In this document: in pieces, positions 16,376 to 24,923 of the stretch
Numbering within the stretch: the first letter of the stretch is position 1
Layout: every line of letters begins with the position of its first letter
NCBI GenBank assembly: GCA_040902425.1
Contig: JBBDXI010000094.1
Coordinates: 1 to 64,000 of the forward strand
Source of the DNA: JBBDXI01 sp040902425
Lineage (GTDB): Bacteria; Planctomycetota; Phycisphaerae; Phycisphaerales; UBA1924
DNA length: 64,000 nucleotides
Reading direction: 5' to 3'
Program-made: the position numbers and the translations under genes
Notes under the pieces: generated by a model
Databases searched by the model: none
What the model was told of the DNA's origin: nothing
The model's input: only the letters and a program-made list of their open reading frames with translations

Positions 16376-17896
16376 CTACCGGTCCCTGGCAAAGTCGTCC
16401 ATCGTCTCGGCGATACTCGCCAGGCCGCGGTCCCAAGGCCCGGGAATGCCGGTCGTCAGGCCCCTGTACCCCTTCAGGCGCTTGCCCACCACGATCCCCC
16501 TGGAGGTGACCTCGTACTCGTGGATGTCAATGCTGTGCCGGCCGCCCCGCATCTTGACGACCATGAGCATCCGGCGGAGCTGCCCATCTATGGACACGTA
16601 GCGGAGGCGGATGATGTCGTCGGAGAGGAACGAGATCATGAAGTTGGAGAGGCCCATTGAGGTGAAGTTCTCCTCGACCTCCACCGTCGAGACGATCGTC
16701 ACGCCCAACCGGGTGAGCGCCCTGATCATCCGGTAGAGCGACTCGCGGAAGTCGGTGCGGAAGGCCGGCGCCAGCGCCAGCTCGAACCCGGCCAGCGAGT
16801 CGATCACCAGGCGCTTGGCCTTGGTCCGGCGCACGGCGGCCACGATCTCGTGCACGGTCTCATCCACCGAGAGGTCCAGCGGGCGCAGGTAGATGATCTC
16901 CAGCGTGCCGTTCCTGCGGGCCTTGTCGAGGTTCATGCCGAGCTTGGCGGCGCGGGCGGCGTACTCGTCGGGGGCCTCCTCGAACACGGCCACCATCCCC
17001 GGCTCGCCCTTGCGCAGCCCCTCGGCGATGAAGTGGCACCCCAGGATCGACTTGCCCGCCCCCGACGGGCCGGAGACCAGCACGCTGTGCCCGGAGGGGA
17101 TCCCCCCGGAGAGCATCGCGTCGAGCGAGGCGACGCCGGTGGAGAGGCGGCGCCCGCCCTTCTTCCTGTCGGTCAGCGTGGTGAGGCCGAACGTGCGCGG
17201 GAAAACCTGGAGCCCGTTCCCGGTAATGCGGAAGGTGTGCATCCCGGGCACCGACTCCTGGCCGCGGACTTTGATGATCTGCATGCGGCGCACCACGGAG
17301 TTGCGCTCCGCCGTCTGGGAGAGCCAGAGCAGCCCGTCGGCGACGGTGAAGACCGGGTTGTCGCGGATCTCCGAGTCGGAGTACTCGCCGACGAAGAAGG
17401 TGGTGGCCTGCCAGCTGGTCAGGTGCAGCGAGAGCCGCTGCACGAAGTTCTGGAGCGCCGCATCGCCGCCGCCGTCCCCGGCCTGCGCCCGGCGCCCGAC
17501 CGTGCGGAAGGAGTCCACGACCACGAGGCCGGGGCTTGACGCCTCGACCCGCTTGACGATCTCGGCCAGGACCGCCGGCAGGTCCCCCTTCAGCACCAGG
17601 TCGCTGAGGTTCACGAACCGGATGGCTTTGGTCAGCCTGGCCGGGTCGAAGAAGCTGAACTGCTGCTGGTAACGCAGCATCTTCAGCGCCGGCTCGCCCA
17701 GCACGGTGAAGTAGATCGCCGGGCGCTGCGGGGTGGCGTTGGCAAAGACGATCTGGTGGGCCAGGGTGGTCTTGCCGCACCCGGGCGCGCCGGCGATGAT
17801 GTTGAAGGAGAACTCGGGGAGCCCGCCGCCAAGCACCTCATCCAGGCCCGGCACACCGGTCTTGAGCGTCCGGATGACCACGTTGCTGCCGTTCAT
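16376..17896 (-). CDS. double-domain KaiC-like (RecA-fold) ATPase
   Basis: 506 aa with two KaiC/RadA-type ATPase domains in tandem. Domain 1 (about 1-245) has TGVPGLDEVLGGGLPE, Walker A GAPGCGKTTL and Walker B LVVVDSFR. Domain 2 (about 250-490) has STGVASLDAMLSGGIPSGHS, Walker A GPSGAGKSIL, the EEAPDEY acidic segment and Walker B LVIDSLAG. No kaiA or kaiB is present, so this is not a cyanobacterial-type clock; family members of this kind occur beside histidine kinases. Its ATG overlaps the stop of the preceding ORF (ATGA). The neighbours (receiver, hybrid kinase) suggest a role in signal processing, which is inference. Confidence 0.9.
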   Translation of the reverse strand: MNGSNVVIRTLKTGVPGLDEVLGGGLPEFSFNIIAGAPGCGKTTLAHQIVFANATPQRPAIYFTVLGEPALKMLRYQQQFSFFDPARLTKAIRFVNLSDLVLKGDLPAVLAEIVKRVEASSPGLVVVDSFRTVGRRAQAGDGGGDAALQNFVQRLSLHLTSWQATTFFVGEYSDSEIRDNPVFTVADGLLWLSQTAERNSVVRRMQIIKVRGQESVPGMHTFRITGNGLQVFPRTFGLTTLTDRKKGGRRLSTGVASLDAMLSGGIPSGHSVLVSGPSGAGKSILGCHFIAEGLRKGEPGMVAVFEEAPDEYAARAAKLGMNLDKARRNGTLEIIYLRPLDLSVDETVHEIVAAVRRTKAKRLVIDSLAGFELALAPAFRTDFRESLYRMIRALTRLGVTIVSTVEVEENFTSMGLSNFMISFLSDDIIRLRYVSIDGQLRRMLMVVKMRGGRHSIDIHEYEVTSRGIVVGKRLKGYRGLTTGIPGPWDRGLASIAETMDDFARDR

Positions 17897-18339
17897 GGCG
17901 TGCCCTCGTTTCGTGATCGGCCCGGCTTCGCGGGCACATCCGGCCACGCGTCACGCACCAGGCGCAGTGTCAGCGGCTCGCCGATGAAAACCGCCAGCAG
18001 GTCCAGGAGTTGGGCCACGAGCACCTGCGCTTCCTCTCCCCGGCCGGGACCGGGGAGGTTGTCGAGGCCCCCGAGGGAGCCGTCCTCGAGGATCGTCACG
18101 GGCGCGAGCGCCGGTTCCTTCGCCTTCGCGAGCGCCAAGGCACGCGACAGGAGCGCCCGGAACCCCGCCGTCCCCGCGAACGCCGTCAGAACGATCCCCA
18201 GCTTCTCACAGACCCGGGCCGCGCTGGCCGGATCGCCGTCGAGGCTCGCCGCGCCCGCGCGGGGACGCCCGGGCGCCGCCGCCTCCAGGGCGAACAGGCG
18301 GCGCGCCAACTGGAGCGATGCCGGAGAAACCGAGCCCAT
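17893..18339 (-). CDS. hypothetical protein of the kaiC-like operon
   Basis: 148 aa from ATG 18339 (in-frame TTG 18357 is possible). It is helix-rich and soluble: 'LQLARRLFALEAAA', 'ARVCEKLGIVLTAFAGTAGFRALLSRALALAKAKEPAL' and 'AQVLVAQLLDLLAVFIGEPLTLRLVRDAWPD'. Similar helical proteins occur next to KaiC-like ATPases, but I cannot name the family. Its stop overlaps the kaiC-like start by 4 nt and it begins about 30 bp after the receiver gene, so it is the second gene of the operon. It could be a partner of the KaiC-like protein. Confidence 0.7.
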   Translation of the reverse strand: MGSVSPASLQLARRLFALEAAAPGRPRAGAASLDGDPASAARVCEKLGIVLTAFAGTAGFRALLSRALALAKAKEPALAPVTILEDGSLGGLDNLPGPGRGEEAQVLVAQLLDLLAVFIGEPLTLRLVRDAWPDVPAKPGRSRNEGTP

Positions 18340-18371
18340 CCCGTGCACCCTGTCCAAAGGTGGTCACCGCG

Positions 18372-18743
18372 TCAGCACCCGCCGGCGTTCACCGCCCGGC
18401 GTATGGCCCGGATGATATCCCCCGGTTCGCCGTTCTTGCTCACCAGTTCCGAAGCGCCCGCGCCGCGCACGGCCTCCTTCGTCTCCGGGTCGTCGTGCCC
18501 GCTGTAGGCGATCACCCGGCAGAGCGGGGCGCTGACCGTCAGGGCCCGGATGGCCTCCAGCGGCTCCGGACCGGGCATGCTCAGGTCCAGCACGACGACA
18601 TCGGCGCGCCGTCGGACGACCTCGTCGACGAGGCCGTCGGCGCTCTGGAGCGCCCCGGCATCCTCCAGGTCGGGCTCGCGCCGGATCAGGCGGGAAAGCA
18701 GCTCGGCGATGTCGGCGGAGTCGTCTACGCAGAGGATGCGCAT
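18372..18743 (-). CDS. single-domain response regulator (receiver only)
   Basis: 123 aa consisting only of a CheY-like receiver. The acidic pair is in MRILCVDDSAD, the phospho-acceptor Asp is in VVVLDLSMPG (about residue 52), the Thr/Ser switch lies in VIAYSGHDDPE, and the conserved Lys is in ELVSKNGE. There is no output domain, so it should act by protein-protein contact, perhaps with the kinase or the KaiC-like ATPase of the same operon. It is the first gene of that operon; 18744-18930 upstream is non-coding and holds a GTGTGAA/TTCACAC inverted repeat (about 18800 and 18842). Confidence 0.9.
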   Translation of the reverse strand: MRILCVDDSADIAELLSRLIRREPDLEDAGALQSADGLVDEVVRRRADVVVLDLSMPGPEPLEAIRALTVSAPLCRVIAYSGHDDPETKEAVRGAGASELVSKNGEPGDIIRAIRRAVNAGGC

Positions 18744-18930
18744 CCGCTGAGCCGGGGCGGCGCGGGATAGTGCGGGGTGTTGAGCTTCGCTGCCGATGTG
18801 TGAACTCTAAGTAACCGCACCGCGCCGGGGGGGTTAAATCCATTCACACGGAGGCCCTCCGGCGTCCCGCGCATCCAGGGTCATCGGCGGCAATCGGGCT
18901 CATGCCGGGGCAGATCCGCACCCCGAGCGC

Positions 18931-19728
18931 TCAGCGCGCCTTCCGCGGGTCCCCCGCCGGCTTCCCGTCGGCGTATTCCCACACGGTCACCAGCATCCGC
19001 TTCCGGCCCCACTCCAGCGCCTCCTCGTGCGTGGGGAATAGCAGGTCCAGCTTGTTGCCCTTGATCGCCCCGCCGCGGTCGAGCACGGGAACCACCCGGG
19101 CCCCGTCGTAGCCGGGGATCGAGAGGAGCGAGCCGAAGGGCAGCACGCTGGTGTCCGCGGCCACCAGCTTCATGCCGTTGGTGAACACCGAGTGCAGGGT
19201 CGCGGTCTGCCCGTCGGCGAACTCGCCGCAGGAGCGCTCGTCGGGGGAGTACCCGGTCACCGTCATCCACATCCGCCGGGCGGGCCGCACGGGGCGCCCG
19301 TCGAACCAGCGGACCTGCGGGTCCCGGGCGAGGGCGAGGGTCTCGGGGTCGAGGTCGGCGAGGTCGTCGGGCTCGGCCGGTTCGTTCTCAGGGGTGTCGA
19401 CGGCGAACTCAGAGGCCCTATAGGTCTCATTGGACCCATAGGACCTATCCGCGCCAGGAGCCATCGACGAAGGGGGTGCCTCCTCCCCCCTCGCCGATGT
19501 CCAGACGTAATCGACAGCGACCAGCGGGCGGACCCGCTCGCCGCGCTCTTTCACGAAGATGGCCGCAGCCGCGGTTAGCACCAGGGCGGCGGCGGCGATT
19601 GCCCCGCGGGCCCCGTAGGCGGCCCAGGCCCTGGGGAGCCTGATCGTCTCGGGGTGGTGGGGGTTGTGGGTGCTGGTCTTCACGTGGCGTGCTCGGCCTG
19701 CGGGAATGGCCCCCGCGAGCTTGTGCAC
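18931..19728 (-). CDS. membrane-anchored 3D (Asp-Asp-Asp) domain protein
   Basis: 265 aa. One N-terminal hydrophobic helix (about 40-60: GAIAAAALVLTAAAAIFV) anchors an extracytoplasmic part. After a variable linker (about 75-130) comes a 3D domain of the MltA/YuiC type: VTGYSPDERSCG, KLVAADTSVLPFGSLLSIPG, VVPVLDRGGAIKGNKLDLL, with the three conserved Asp residues. The family is linked to peptidoglycan lytic cleavage, so a cell-wall role is inferred. The linker contains a low-GC repeat (19416-19450) translated in frame. The start is a GTG at 19728 or 19683; neither has a convincing ribosome site. Confidence 0.8.
   Translation of the reverse strand: MHKLAGAIPAGRARHVKTSTHNPHHPETIRLPRAWAAYGARGAIAAAALVLTAAAAIFVKERGERVRPLVAVDYVWTSARGEEAPPSSMAPGADRSYGSNETYRASEFAVDTPENEPAEPDDLADLDPETLALARDPQVRWFDGRPVRPARRMWMTVTGYSPDERSCGEFADGQTATLHSVFTNGMKLVAADTSVLPFGSLLSIPGYDGARVVPVLDRGGAIKGNKLDLLFPTHEEALEWGRKRMLVTVWEYADGKPAGDPRKAR
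19416..19450. repeat. A+T-richer CCTATAGG-type repeat inside the 3D-domain gene
   Basis: Contains CCCTATAGGTCTCATTGG followed by ACCCATAGGACCTATCC, a partly palindromic array of CCTATAGGTC-like units. Its composition differs sharply from the flanking coding DNA. It encodes part of the linker (SYGSNETYRAS) with no frame change. Confidence 0.6.
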
Positions 19729-19882
19729 AGATTACCCCAGGCTGTCAAGCCGTGCCCGCCCGAAGGTACCTCATGAAGCCCCCCGGGGGAGGGCGGGCGC
19801 CGGCGGCGCGGCCTGTCCCGCGCGTTACCGGGCGGAGGGCAGGCTCCTGTCAGTACAGTGGTCCCCGGCATTCGGAGCGCCC

Positions 19883-20704
19883 ATGGACCTCCCGCACATC
19901 CTTCTCGCGGCCGCCGTCGGGCTCGGCGCCGGCATCGTCGGCGGGCTCGCCGGGATCGGCGGGTCGATCGTCATCATCCCCGGGCTCATCCTCGTCTTCG
20001 GGTACCGCGACGAGGCGCACAGCGAGCACCACGTCTACATGGCCGCGGCCATGTGCGTGAACGTGCTCATCGGGGCGGTCGCGACGCGTGGGCACATCGC
20101 CGCCGGGGCGCTGCGCCCCGCGCTGTTCCGCGGGCTGATTCCCGGGATGGTGGTGGGGATCACCGTCGGCGTGGGCGTCTCGAACATCCTGCACGGCCAG
20201 TTGCTGAAGGAGCTGCTGGCGCTGTTTATCGCCGGGTACTGCCTGCTGAACCTGTTCCGCGCCTACCGGCCGCGGACCGACGCGACGCGCCCCCCGGAAC
20301 ACACGGGGCGGGGTGTGCTCGGCGGCATCGGCCTGGTGTCGGGGTTCTCCGCCGGGCTGCTGGGCCTGGGCGGGGGGGTGGTGATGGTCCCCCTGCTCCA
20401 GGTGGTGGCCAACGTCCGGCTCCGCCAGGCGATCGCCGCGAGCGCCGCGGTGATGATCGTCTCGGCGACCGTGGGGGCCTTCCTGAAGCTGGTGACGCTG
20501 AGCGCCACCAGCGGGCACCCGGCCTCCGCGGCCCTGTGGTACGTGCCCGCGCTGGCGCCGGGAGCGATGCTGGGCGGCGCCCTGGGCGCATGGCTGGCCC
20601 ATCGGCTGCCCCTGGCGGTCGTGCGGGTCGCTGTGTCGGTGCTGCTGCTGATCGCGGCCCTGCGGATGTCGGACGTGTTCGCATGGGTCATCGACCGCTT
20701 CTGA
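19883..20704 (+). CDS. TauE/SafE-family sulfite exporter / permease
   Basis: 273 aa with about eight transmembrane helices in two repeated halves. Each half begins with the family's Gly-rich motif: GLGAGIVGGLAGIGGSIVIIPGL at residues 15-37 and GFSAGLLGLGGGVVMVPLL at about 155-173. The family exports sulfite, sulfoacetate or other organosulfur anions, or imports sulfur compounds; the substrate cannot be read here. ATG 19883 is chosen because the longer upstream frame lacks membrane character. It is followed 42 bp later by the DUF4287 gene on the same strand. Confidence 0.9.
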   Translation: MDLPHILLAAAVGLGAGIVGGLAGIGGSIVIIPGLILVFGYRDEAHSEHHVYMAAAMCVNVLIGAVATRGHIAAGALRPALFRGLIPGMVVGITVGVGVSNILHGQLLKELLALFIAGYCLLNLFRAYRPRTDATRPPEHTGRGVLGGIGLVSGFSAGLLGLGGGVVMVPLLQVVANVRLRQAIAASAAVMIVSATVGAFLKLVTLSATSGHPASAALWYVPALAPGAMLGGALGAWLAHRLPLAVVRVAVSVLLLIAALRMSDVFAWVIDRF

Positions 20705-20746
20705 CAGCGCCCGGCTATCGTGGGGCAGATTTCAAAGGAGTCGAGC

Positions 20747-21373
20747 ATGCCCGTGGCAACCAAGAGCAAGCGCCGGAAACGCGCCGCGGCCAGCCGCCCG
20801 CGCGGCGAGGACCGCCTGGAGAAGGTCGCCGGCATCAGCACCGCCGCCGTCGAGAAGGCCACCGGCCGGGGCTGGGCCGACTGGGTGCGCATCCTCGACC
20901 GCGACGGCGCCGCGAAACTCGGTCACCCGGAGATCGCCCGGCTCGTGAGCGCGAAGCACGGCGTCGGCGACTGGTGGAGCCAGATGGTCACGGTGGGCTA
21001 CGAGCAGGCCCGCGGCCTGCGCGCGCGCCACCAGCGTCCCGACGGGTTCACCATCAGCGGGAACAAGACCGTGAACGTGCCGGTGGCGCGGCTCTACCGC
21101 GCCTGGGCCGACGCGAAGCTCCGCGAGCGATGGCTCCCCGACGCCGACCTCGAGGTGCGGCGGGTGACCGCCAACAAGTCGATGCGGATCACCTGGGACG
21201 CGTCGAAGGCCGACGGACCCACGAGTGTGGACGCTAACTTCTACGCCAAGGGCGAGGGGAAGTCGCAGGTCTCGCTCAACCACACGAAACTCCCATCCGC
21301 GGCGGCGGGGGACCGCATGAAGCGGTTCTGGCGCGGCCGGCTCGATAGTTTGAAAAAGGTCTTGGAGGCCTGA
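20747..21373 (+). CDS. DUF4287 + SRPBCC-like protein
   Basis: 208 aa. A basic N-terminal tail (KSKRRKRAAASRPRG) is followed by a DUF4287-type region: ISTAAVEKATGRGWADWVRILD and HPEIARLVSAKHGVGDWWSQMVTVGYEQARGLR. The C-terminal part (about 105-205: TVNVPVARLYRAWADAKLRERWLP ... VDANFYAKGEGKSQVSLNHTKL) looks like an SRPBCC/AHSA1 domain. The function is unknown. ATG 20747 has AAAGGAG 6 nt upstream, which decides the start. Confidence 0.85.
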   Translation: MPVATKSKRRKRAAASRPRGEDRLEKVAGISTAAVEKATGRGWADWVRILDRDGAAKLGHPEIARLVSAKHGVGDWWSQMVTVGYEQARGLRARHQRPDGFTISGNKTVNVPVARLYRAWADAKLRERWLPDADLEVRRVTANKSMRITWDASKADGPTSVDANFYAKGEGKSQVSLNHTKLPSAAAGDRMKRFWRGRLDSLKKVLEA

Positions 21374-21501
21374 GGTGTTCGAGTACGCTGTTCTGCAAGG
21401 ACTTGTCGCCGCGCGGCGATGAGCCGTGGGGAGGCCGCGCTGTCGCTCCGGTCCATCCGGGGCGGTGGGCGGTGGCGCCGATTTCAACCCGGAGGTGTGT
21501 G

Positions 21502-22575
21502 ATGCTCAGCCGTTCGACAAACCTGGCCGCCGGTCTTGCCCTCTTCGCCGGCCTCGCGGCCGCGCCGGCGTCGGCCCAGACCATCTACTTCGCGGACATC
21601 TTCATCCCGACGTTCGACGACGGGTCGATCCGGAAGGTGAACGTGGACGGGACGGGGCTGGAGACGGTGATCACGACCGGCGGCGGGCTGCGGGCGATCG
21701 ACGTGGATGTGGCGGGGGGGAAGGTCTACTGGACGGATGTGAACAACTTCAAGATCGCCCGCTGCAACCTGGACGGCACCGGATCGCAGGACCTGATCAC
21801 GGCGGGGCTGATCTTCCCGGCCGGGCTGCGGCTGGACCTCCAGGGTTCGCGCATGTTCTGGGGCGACTCGGACGAGGGCGTCTCCACCGCCGGGCTGGAT
21901 GGGAGCAGCCCGTTCATGGTGGCCAGCAGCGTGTTCTTCCGGGGGCTGGCGCTCGACGTGCCCGGCGGCTCCATCTATTGGACGACCTCGCAGACGGCCA
22001 GCACGGGCCGGATCATCAAGGCCAACCTGGACGGGACGAACCAGACCATCGCCGTGCAGGGCGCGGGGAAACCGACCTCGATCGCGATCGACCCCGCCGG
22101 GGGGAAGGTCTACTGGACGGACCACGTGCTGAACGTGGTGCGGCGGGCCAACCTCGACGGCTCGGGCATGCAGACCCTCTACACCGACCTCGGCGGGCAG
22201 GACCCGCGCGGGATCGCCCTCGATCTCGCGAACGGAAAGGTCTACTGGGGGCAGGACTTCGGCGAGGAGCCGACCGTCGGCGCCATTTTCCGCGCCAACC
22301 TCGACGGCACGGACCCGGAGTTCTGGATGACCTCCGGCCTGGGGCTCGTGCAGGACATGGTCATCGTCAGCGGCGGCGGCCCGCCCCCCTGCTACCCCAA
22401 CTGCGACGACAGCACGCAGGCGCCGGTCCTGAACGTGGCGGATTTCGGGTGCTTCCTGACCCGGTACGCCGCGGGCGAGGCCTACGCCAACTGCGACGAC
22501 AGCACGCAGCCGCCGGTCCTGAACGTGGCGGATTTCGGGTGCTTCCTGACGAAGTACGCGGCCGGGTGCCGGTAG
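21502..22575 (+). CDS. secreted YWTD-type beta-propeller protein with dockerin-like tail
   Basis: 357 aa. Signal peptide MLSRSTNLAAGLALFAGLAAAPASA. Residues about 27-310 are repeats with a GGKVYWTD core (VYWTDVNNFKIARCNLDGTG, IYWTTSQT, VYWTDHVLNVVRRANLDGSG, VYWGQD), each followed by a (R/A)NLDGT strand, i.e. an LDL-receptor YWTD-like propeller. The last 60 residues hold two copies of NCDDSTQ(A/P)PVLNVADFGCFL(T)(R/K)YAAG, the GC-type dockerin-like module of Phycisphaerales. I infer an exported protein displayed at or bound to the cell surface. GGAGG at 21491-21495 precedes the ATG. The same tail occurs on the protein at 27052. Confidence 0.87.
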   Translation: MLSRSTNLAAGLALFAGLAAAPASAQTIYFADIFIPTFDDGSIRKVNVDGTGLETVITTGGGLRAIDVDVAGGKVYWTDVNNFKIARCNLDGTGSQDLITAGLIFPAGLRLDLQGSRMFWGDSDEGVSTAGLDGSSPFMVASSVFFRGLALDVPGGSIYWTTSQTASTGRIIKANLDGTNQTIAVQGAGKPTSIAIDPAGGKVYWTDHVLNVVRRANLDGSGMQTLYTDLGGQDPRGIALDLANGKVYWGQDFGEEPTVGAIFRANLDGTDPEFWMTSGLGLVQDMVIVSGGGPPPCYPNCDDSTQAPVLNVADFGCFLTRYAAGEAYANCDDSTQPPVLNVADFGCFLTKYAAGCR

Positions 22576-22587
22576 CGGCGTCCCCGC

Positions 22588-23544
22588 TCAGCGGGGCAGG
22601 TCGAACCACCCGAAGGGGCGGGGGTTGGCGGGCCAGCTCGGCGCGACCTGGTACCAGAACCCGGCGCGCCCCTTGGCCCAGACATCCTGCGCGGTGAAGT
22701 CGCCGATATCGCTCTGCGTGTTCGGATCACGCCCGATGGGGAAGCCCATCAGCTCGACCGAGCCGTCGAGGAAGGCCATGTGCCCCTTGCGCGAGTGGCG
22801 CGCGGTCACTTGGTCCCAGTTGCTCCACATGCCGTCCGGCGTCGAGGAGTTGTGCCAGCGCGTGTCCTCCTCGGCGTACACGGGGAGCGCGCGCAGCGTG
22901 CGCAGGCCGGCCGGCGGCGGCTGCGAGCGGGCGGCCGTCCCCACCAGCTGCGTGCAGCGCGTGTCCCACGCCACCCGGATGGGCGAGTCCAGCCGCGCCC
23001 CGCTGGCGCCGGTGGTCATCGTGTAGTCGAAGTTCATCGCCCGCGAGGAGAGGAACAGGTTGAACAGCTCCCGCTGGAGGATGCCCGAGGGCGTGCTCCA
23101 GAACGGGTCGGCCGAGAGGTCGGCCACGTCGCGCAGCGGCGTCCGGCGCTTGTTGGTCGGGCACTCGAAGATCTTGTCCACGTCGCTCAGGTAGCCGAAG
23201 GCCGGCCCGGCCACCGCCGGGTTGGCCCCGGAGATCGCCTGCGTCGGGTTCTTCGGCTGGGCGTACCAGAAGCGGTAGACCGGCGTGTTGGTCCCCGCCT
23301 CCCAGATCCGGCCCTTGAAGTCGTGCGCGTAGATGTTGTAGCCGGCGGCGATCTGCTTGTTGTTCGCCAGGCAGCGGACCGCCCGGCCCGCCTCCCGCGC
23401 CTGCGCCAGCGCCGGCAGCAGGATGCCGATGAGCAGCGCGATGATCGCGATCACCACCAGCAGCTCGATCAGCGTGAACGCCGGCGACGGTGCCCGACGC
23501 GGATGAACGCACGCGGGGGCGGGGGACGCGAAGGGTGCCCGCAT
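22588..23544 (-). CDS. type II pseudopilin-like protein (prepilin N-terminal methylation motif)
   Basis: 318 aa. Residues about 22-50 read AFTLIELLVVIAIIALLIGI followed by LLPALAQAR: a prepilin peptidase site (cleavage before Phe, Glu at +5) and a long hydrophobic helix. The long basic/Pro leader is typical of planctomycete members. The C-terminal region carries HMAFLDGSVELMGF, the H-x(n)-DG feature of this large planctomycete family. These proteins are exported through a type II/IV-like system and many paralogues occur per genome; individual roles are unknown. ATG 23544 has GAGAGGAG just upstream. Confidence 0.9.
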   Translation of the reverse strand: MRAPFASPAPACVHPRRAPSPAFTLIELLVVIAIIALLIGILLPALAQAREAGRAVRCLANNKQIAAGYNIYAHDFKGRIWEAGTNTPVYRFWYAQPKNPTQAISGANPAVAGPAFGYLSDVDKIFECPTNKRRTPLRDVADLSADPFWSTPSGILQRELFNLFLSSRAMNFDYTMTTGASGARLDSPIRVAWDTRCTQLVGTAARSQPPPAGLRTLRALPVYAEEDTRWHNSSTPDGMWSNWDQVTARHSRKGHMAFLDGSVELMGFPIGRDPNTQSDIGDFTAQDVWAKGRAGFWYQVAPSWPANPRPFGWFDLPR

Positions 23545-23710
23545 GGTGCTCCTCTCGGATGAGGCGCCGAAATCCGCCAGGATAAGAACACCCCTCTCAG
23601 CGCCGACCGATGGAGGTTACCCGCAATCCGCGCACCCGCCAAGCGCTATCTTCCGCCCGCGGGGGCCCGCCCGGGCCCCGGCGGCCGACGCCGACCAGCC
23701 ACCAACATGG

Positions 23711-24631
23711 TTATTCGCCCTGCCCCGGCTGCTGGTCCGGCGGCTTCACGGCGAGGATCGAGCACGGCGCCTGCCGCACGATCCGCTCCGCCGTGCTCCC
23801 CAGCAGAACATCCCGCAGGTTGGTCCGCCCGCGCGTCCCCAGGCACGCCAGGTCGCACCCGTGCTTCTGGATGAACTCCACCGCCCCCACGCCGTGGCTG
23901 GTGCTCTCGACCAGATGGAACTTCGGCCCCAGGCGGGCGACCTCCGGGCGCGACGTCACATCCTGCGCGAAGCCCTCCAGCCGCCGGGCCAGGATGTCGG
24001 AGTACTGCTTCTGGAAATCCCGCGCCGCCTCGGGCGTCGGGGAGCGGTAGTGCAGCCGCTTCCACGGGGCCTCGAAGACGTGCAGGATGTGCAGCGCCGC
24101 CCCGTCGCCGACCGCGACCTCGGCCGCGGCCTCCAGGGCCAGCCGCGAGGTCTCGGAGAAGTCCACCGCCGCGACCACGCCGCGGAAGGGGCCGGTCTGG
24201 GAGCGCCGGACGAGCAGCACGGGGGTGGGGGCCTTGCGGACGCAGCGGGTCGCCAGGGTGCCCGTCCCCTGCGACTCGGGGGAGGTGCCGTGCGTGCCCA
24301 GGACCAGCAGGTCGGCCCCGCGCGACTGGGCGAGGATCTCGGCCAGGGGGTTCCCGACCAGGACGAGGAACTCGACGCCGGACTTGTCCACGCCGGGGGC
24401 GAACTCGTTCCAGGCCTGCTGCGCGTCGGCCTTCACGGAATCGACGATCGCCACCGCCGTGGGGGGCATGATCTCGGCGACCTCCTCGAGCACCAGGGTC
24501 TCGATGGTGTGCACCGCGCGGACTCTGGCCGCCCCGCCGCCCCCGCGTGCGAGGCGGACCGCCTGCCCGAGGGCGGTGGCCGAGCAGGGGGTGAAGTCGA
24601 CGCCGACGACGATGGACCGAAGCTGCTTCAT
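23711..24631 (-). CDS. tandem-domain universal stress protein
   Basis: 306 aa with two UspA domains. Domain 1 (1-145): SIVVGVDFTPCSATAL ... ADLLVLGTHGTS. Domain 2 (about 150-300): GVVAAVDFSETSRLALEAA ... CDLACLGTRGRTNLRDVLLGSTAERIVRQAPCSILAVK. Domain 2 keeps the G-2x-G-9x-G(S/T) ATP-binding pattern (GTRGRTNLRDVLLGST). Domain 1 has a less regular one, so nucleotide binding may be limited to domain 2. It is probably a cytoplasmic stress-responsive protein. It is monocistronic and divergent from the small membrane gene at 24730. Confidence 0.9.
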   Translation of the reverse strand: MKQLRSIVVGVDFTPCSATALGQAVRLARGGGGAARVRAVHTIETLVLEEVAEIMPPTAVAIVDSVKADAQQAWNEFAPGVDKSGVEFLVLVGNPLAEILAQSRGADLLVLGTHGTSPESQGTGTLATRCVRKAPTPVLLVRRSQTGPFRGVVAAVDFSETSRLALEAAAEVAVGDGAALHILHVFEAPWKRLHYRSPTPEAARDFQKQYSDILARRLEGFAQDVTSRPEVARLGPKFHLVESTSHGVGAVEFIQKHGCDLACLGTRGRTNLRDVLLGSTAERIVRQAPCSILAVKPPDQQPGQGE

Positions 24632-24729
24632 CGCGTGATCCTATCGGGCCGGGGTGTGCCCGGGCCGCCGCCGTCCGTGTCCATGCGCACCGCCCCGCCG
24701 TGTTACAATGGGACCGCAGGAGGTTCGCC

Positions 24730-24909
24730 ATGGACACGCACGCGCACGGACAGCACCCCACGCCCGACCCCAGCGCGGGCCACCACGCCGAGGTCCACGA
24801 GGCAGCGCCCGGCGCCAGCGACGAGCCGGTGGCGATGGTCGCCGTCGCCGTCCTGGCGGCGCTGGTGCTGGGGATGTGCATCCTGTGGTTCTACTCGTCG
24901 TTCGCCTGA
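24730..24909 (+). CDS. 59-aa membrane protein
   Basis: The N-terminal half is rich in His, Ala and Pro (MDTHAHGQHPTPDPSAGHHA) and is followed by one hydrophobic helix near the C-terminus (VAMVAVAVLAALVLGMCILW). A strong AGGAGG at 24719-24724 supports translation. The His cluster might bind metal, which is speculation. It is followed 14 bp later by another small gene on the same strand. I do not recognise a family. Confidence 0.7.
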   Translation: MDTHAHGQHPTPDPSAGHHAEVHEAAPGASDEPVAMVAVAVLAALVLGMCILWFYSSFA

Positions 24910-24923
24910 ACGCGGGGGCGCAC

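Noticed and set aside
16376..18743. Circadian clock locus
   Set aside because: Only a KaiC-like ATPase is present; kaiA and kaiB are absent and such ATPases occur outside clocks.
18800..18848. GTGTGAA/TTCACAC inverted repeat upstream of the receiver gene as an operator
   Set aside because: The arms are only 7 bp with a spacer of over 30 bp and no promoter is evident, so it could be chance.
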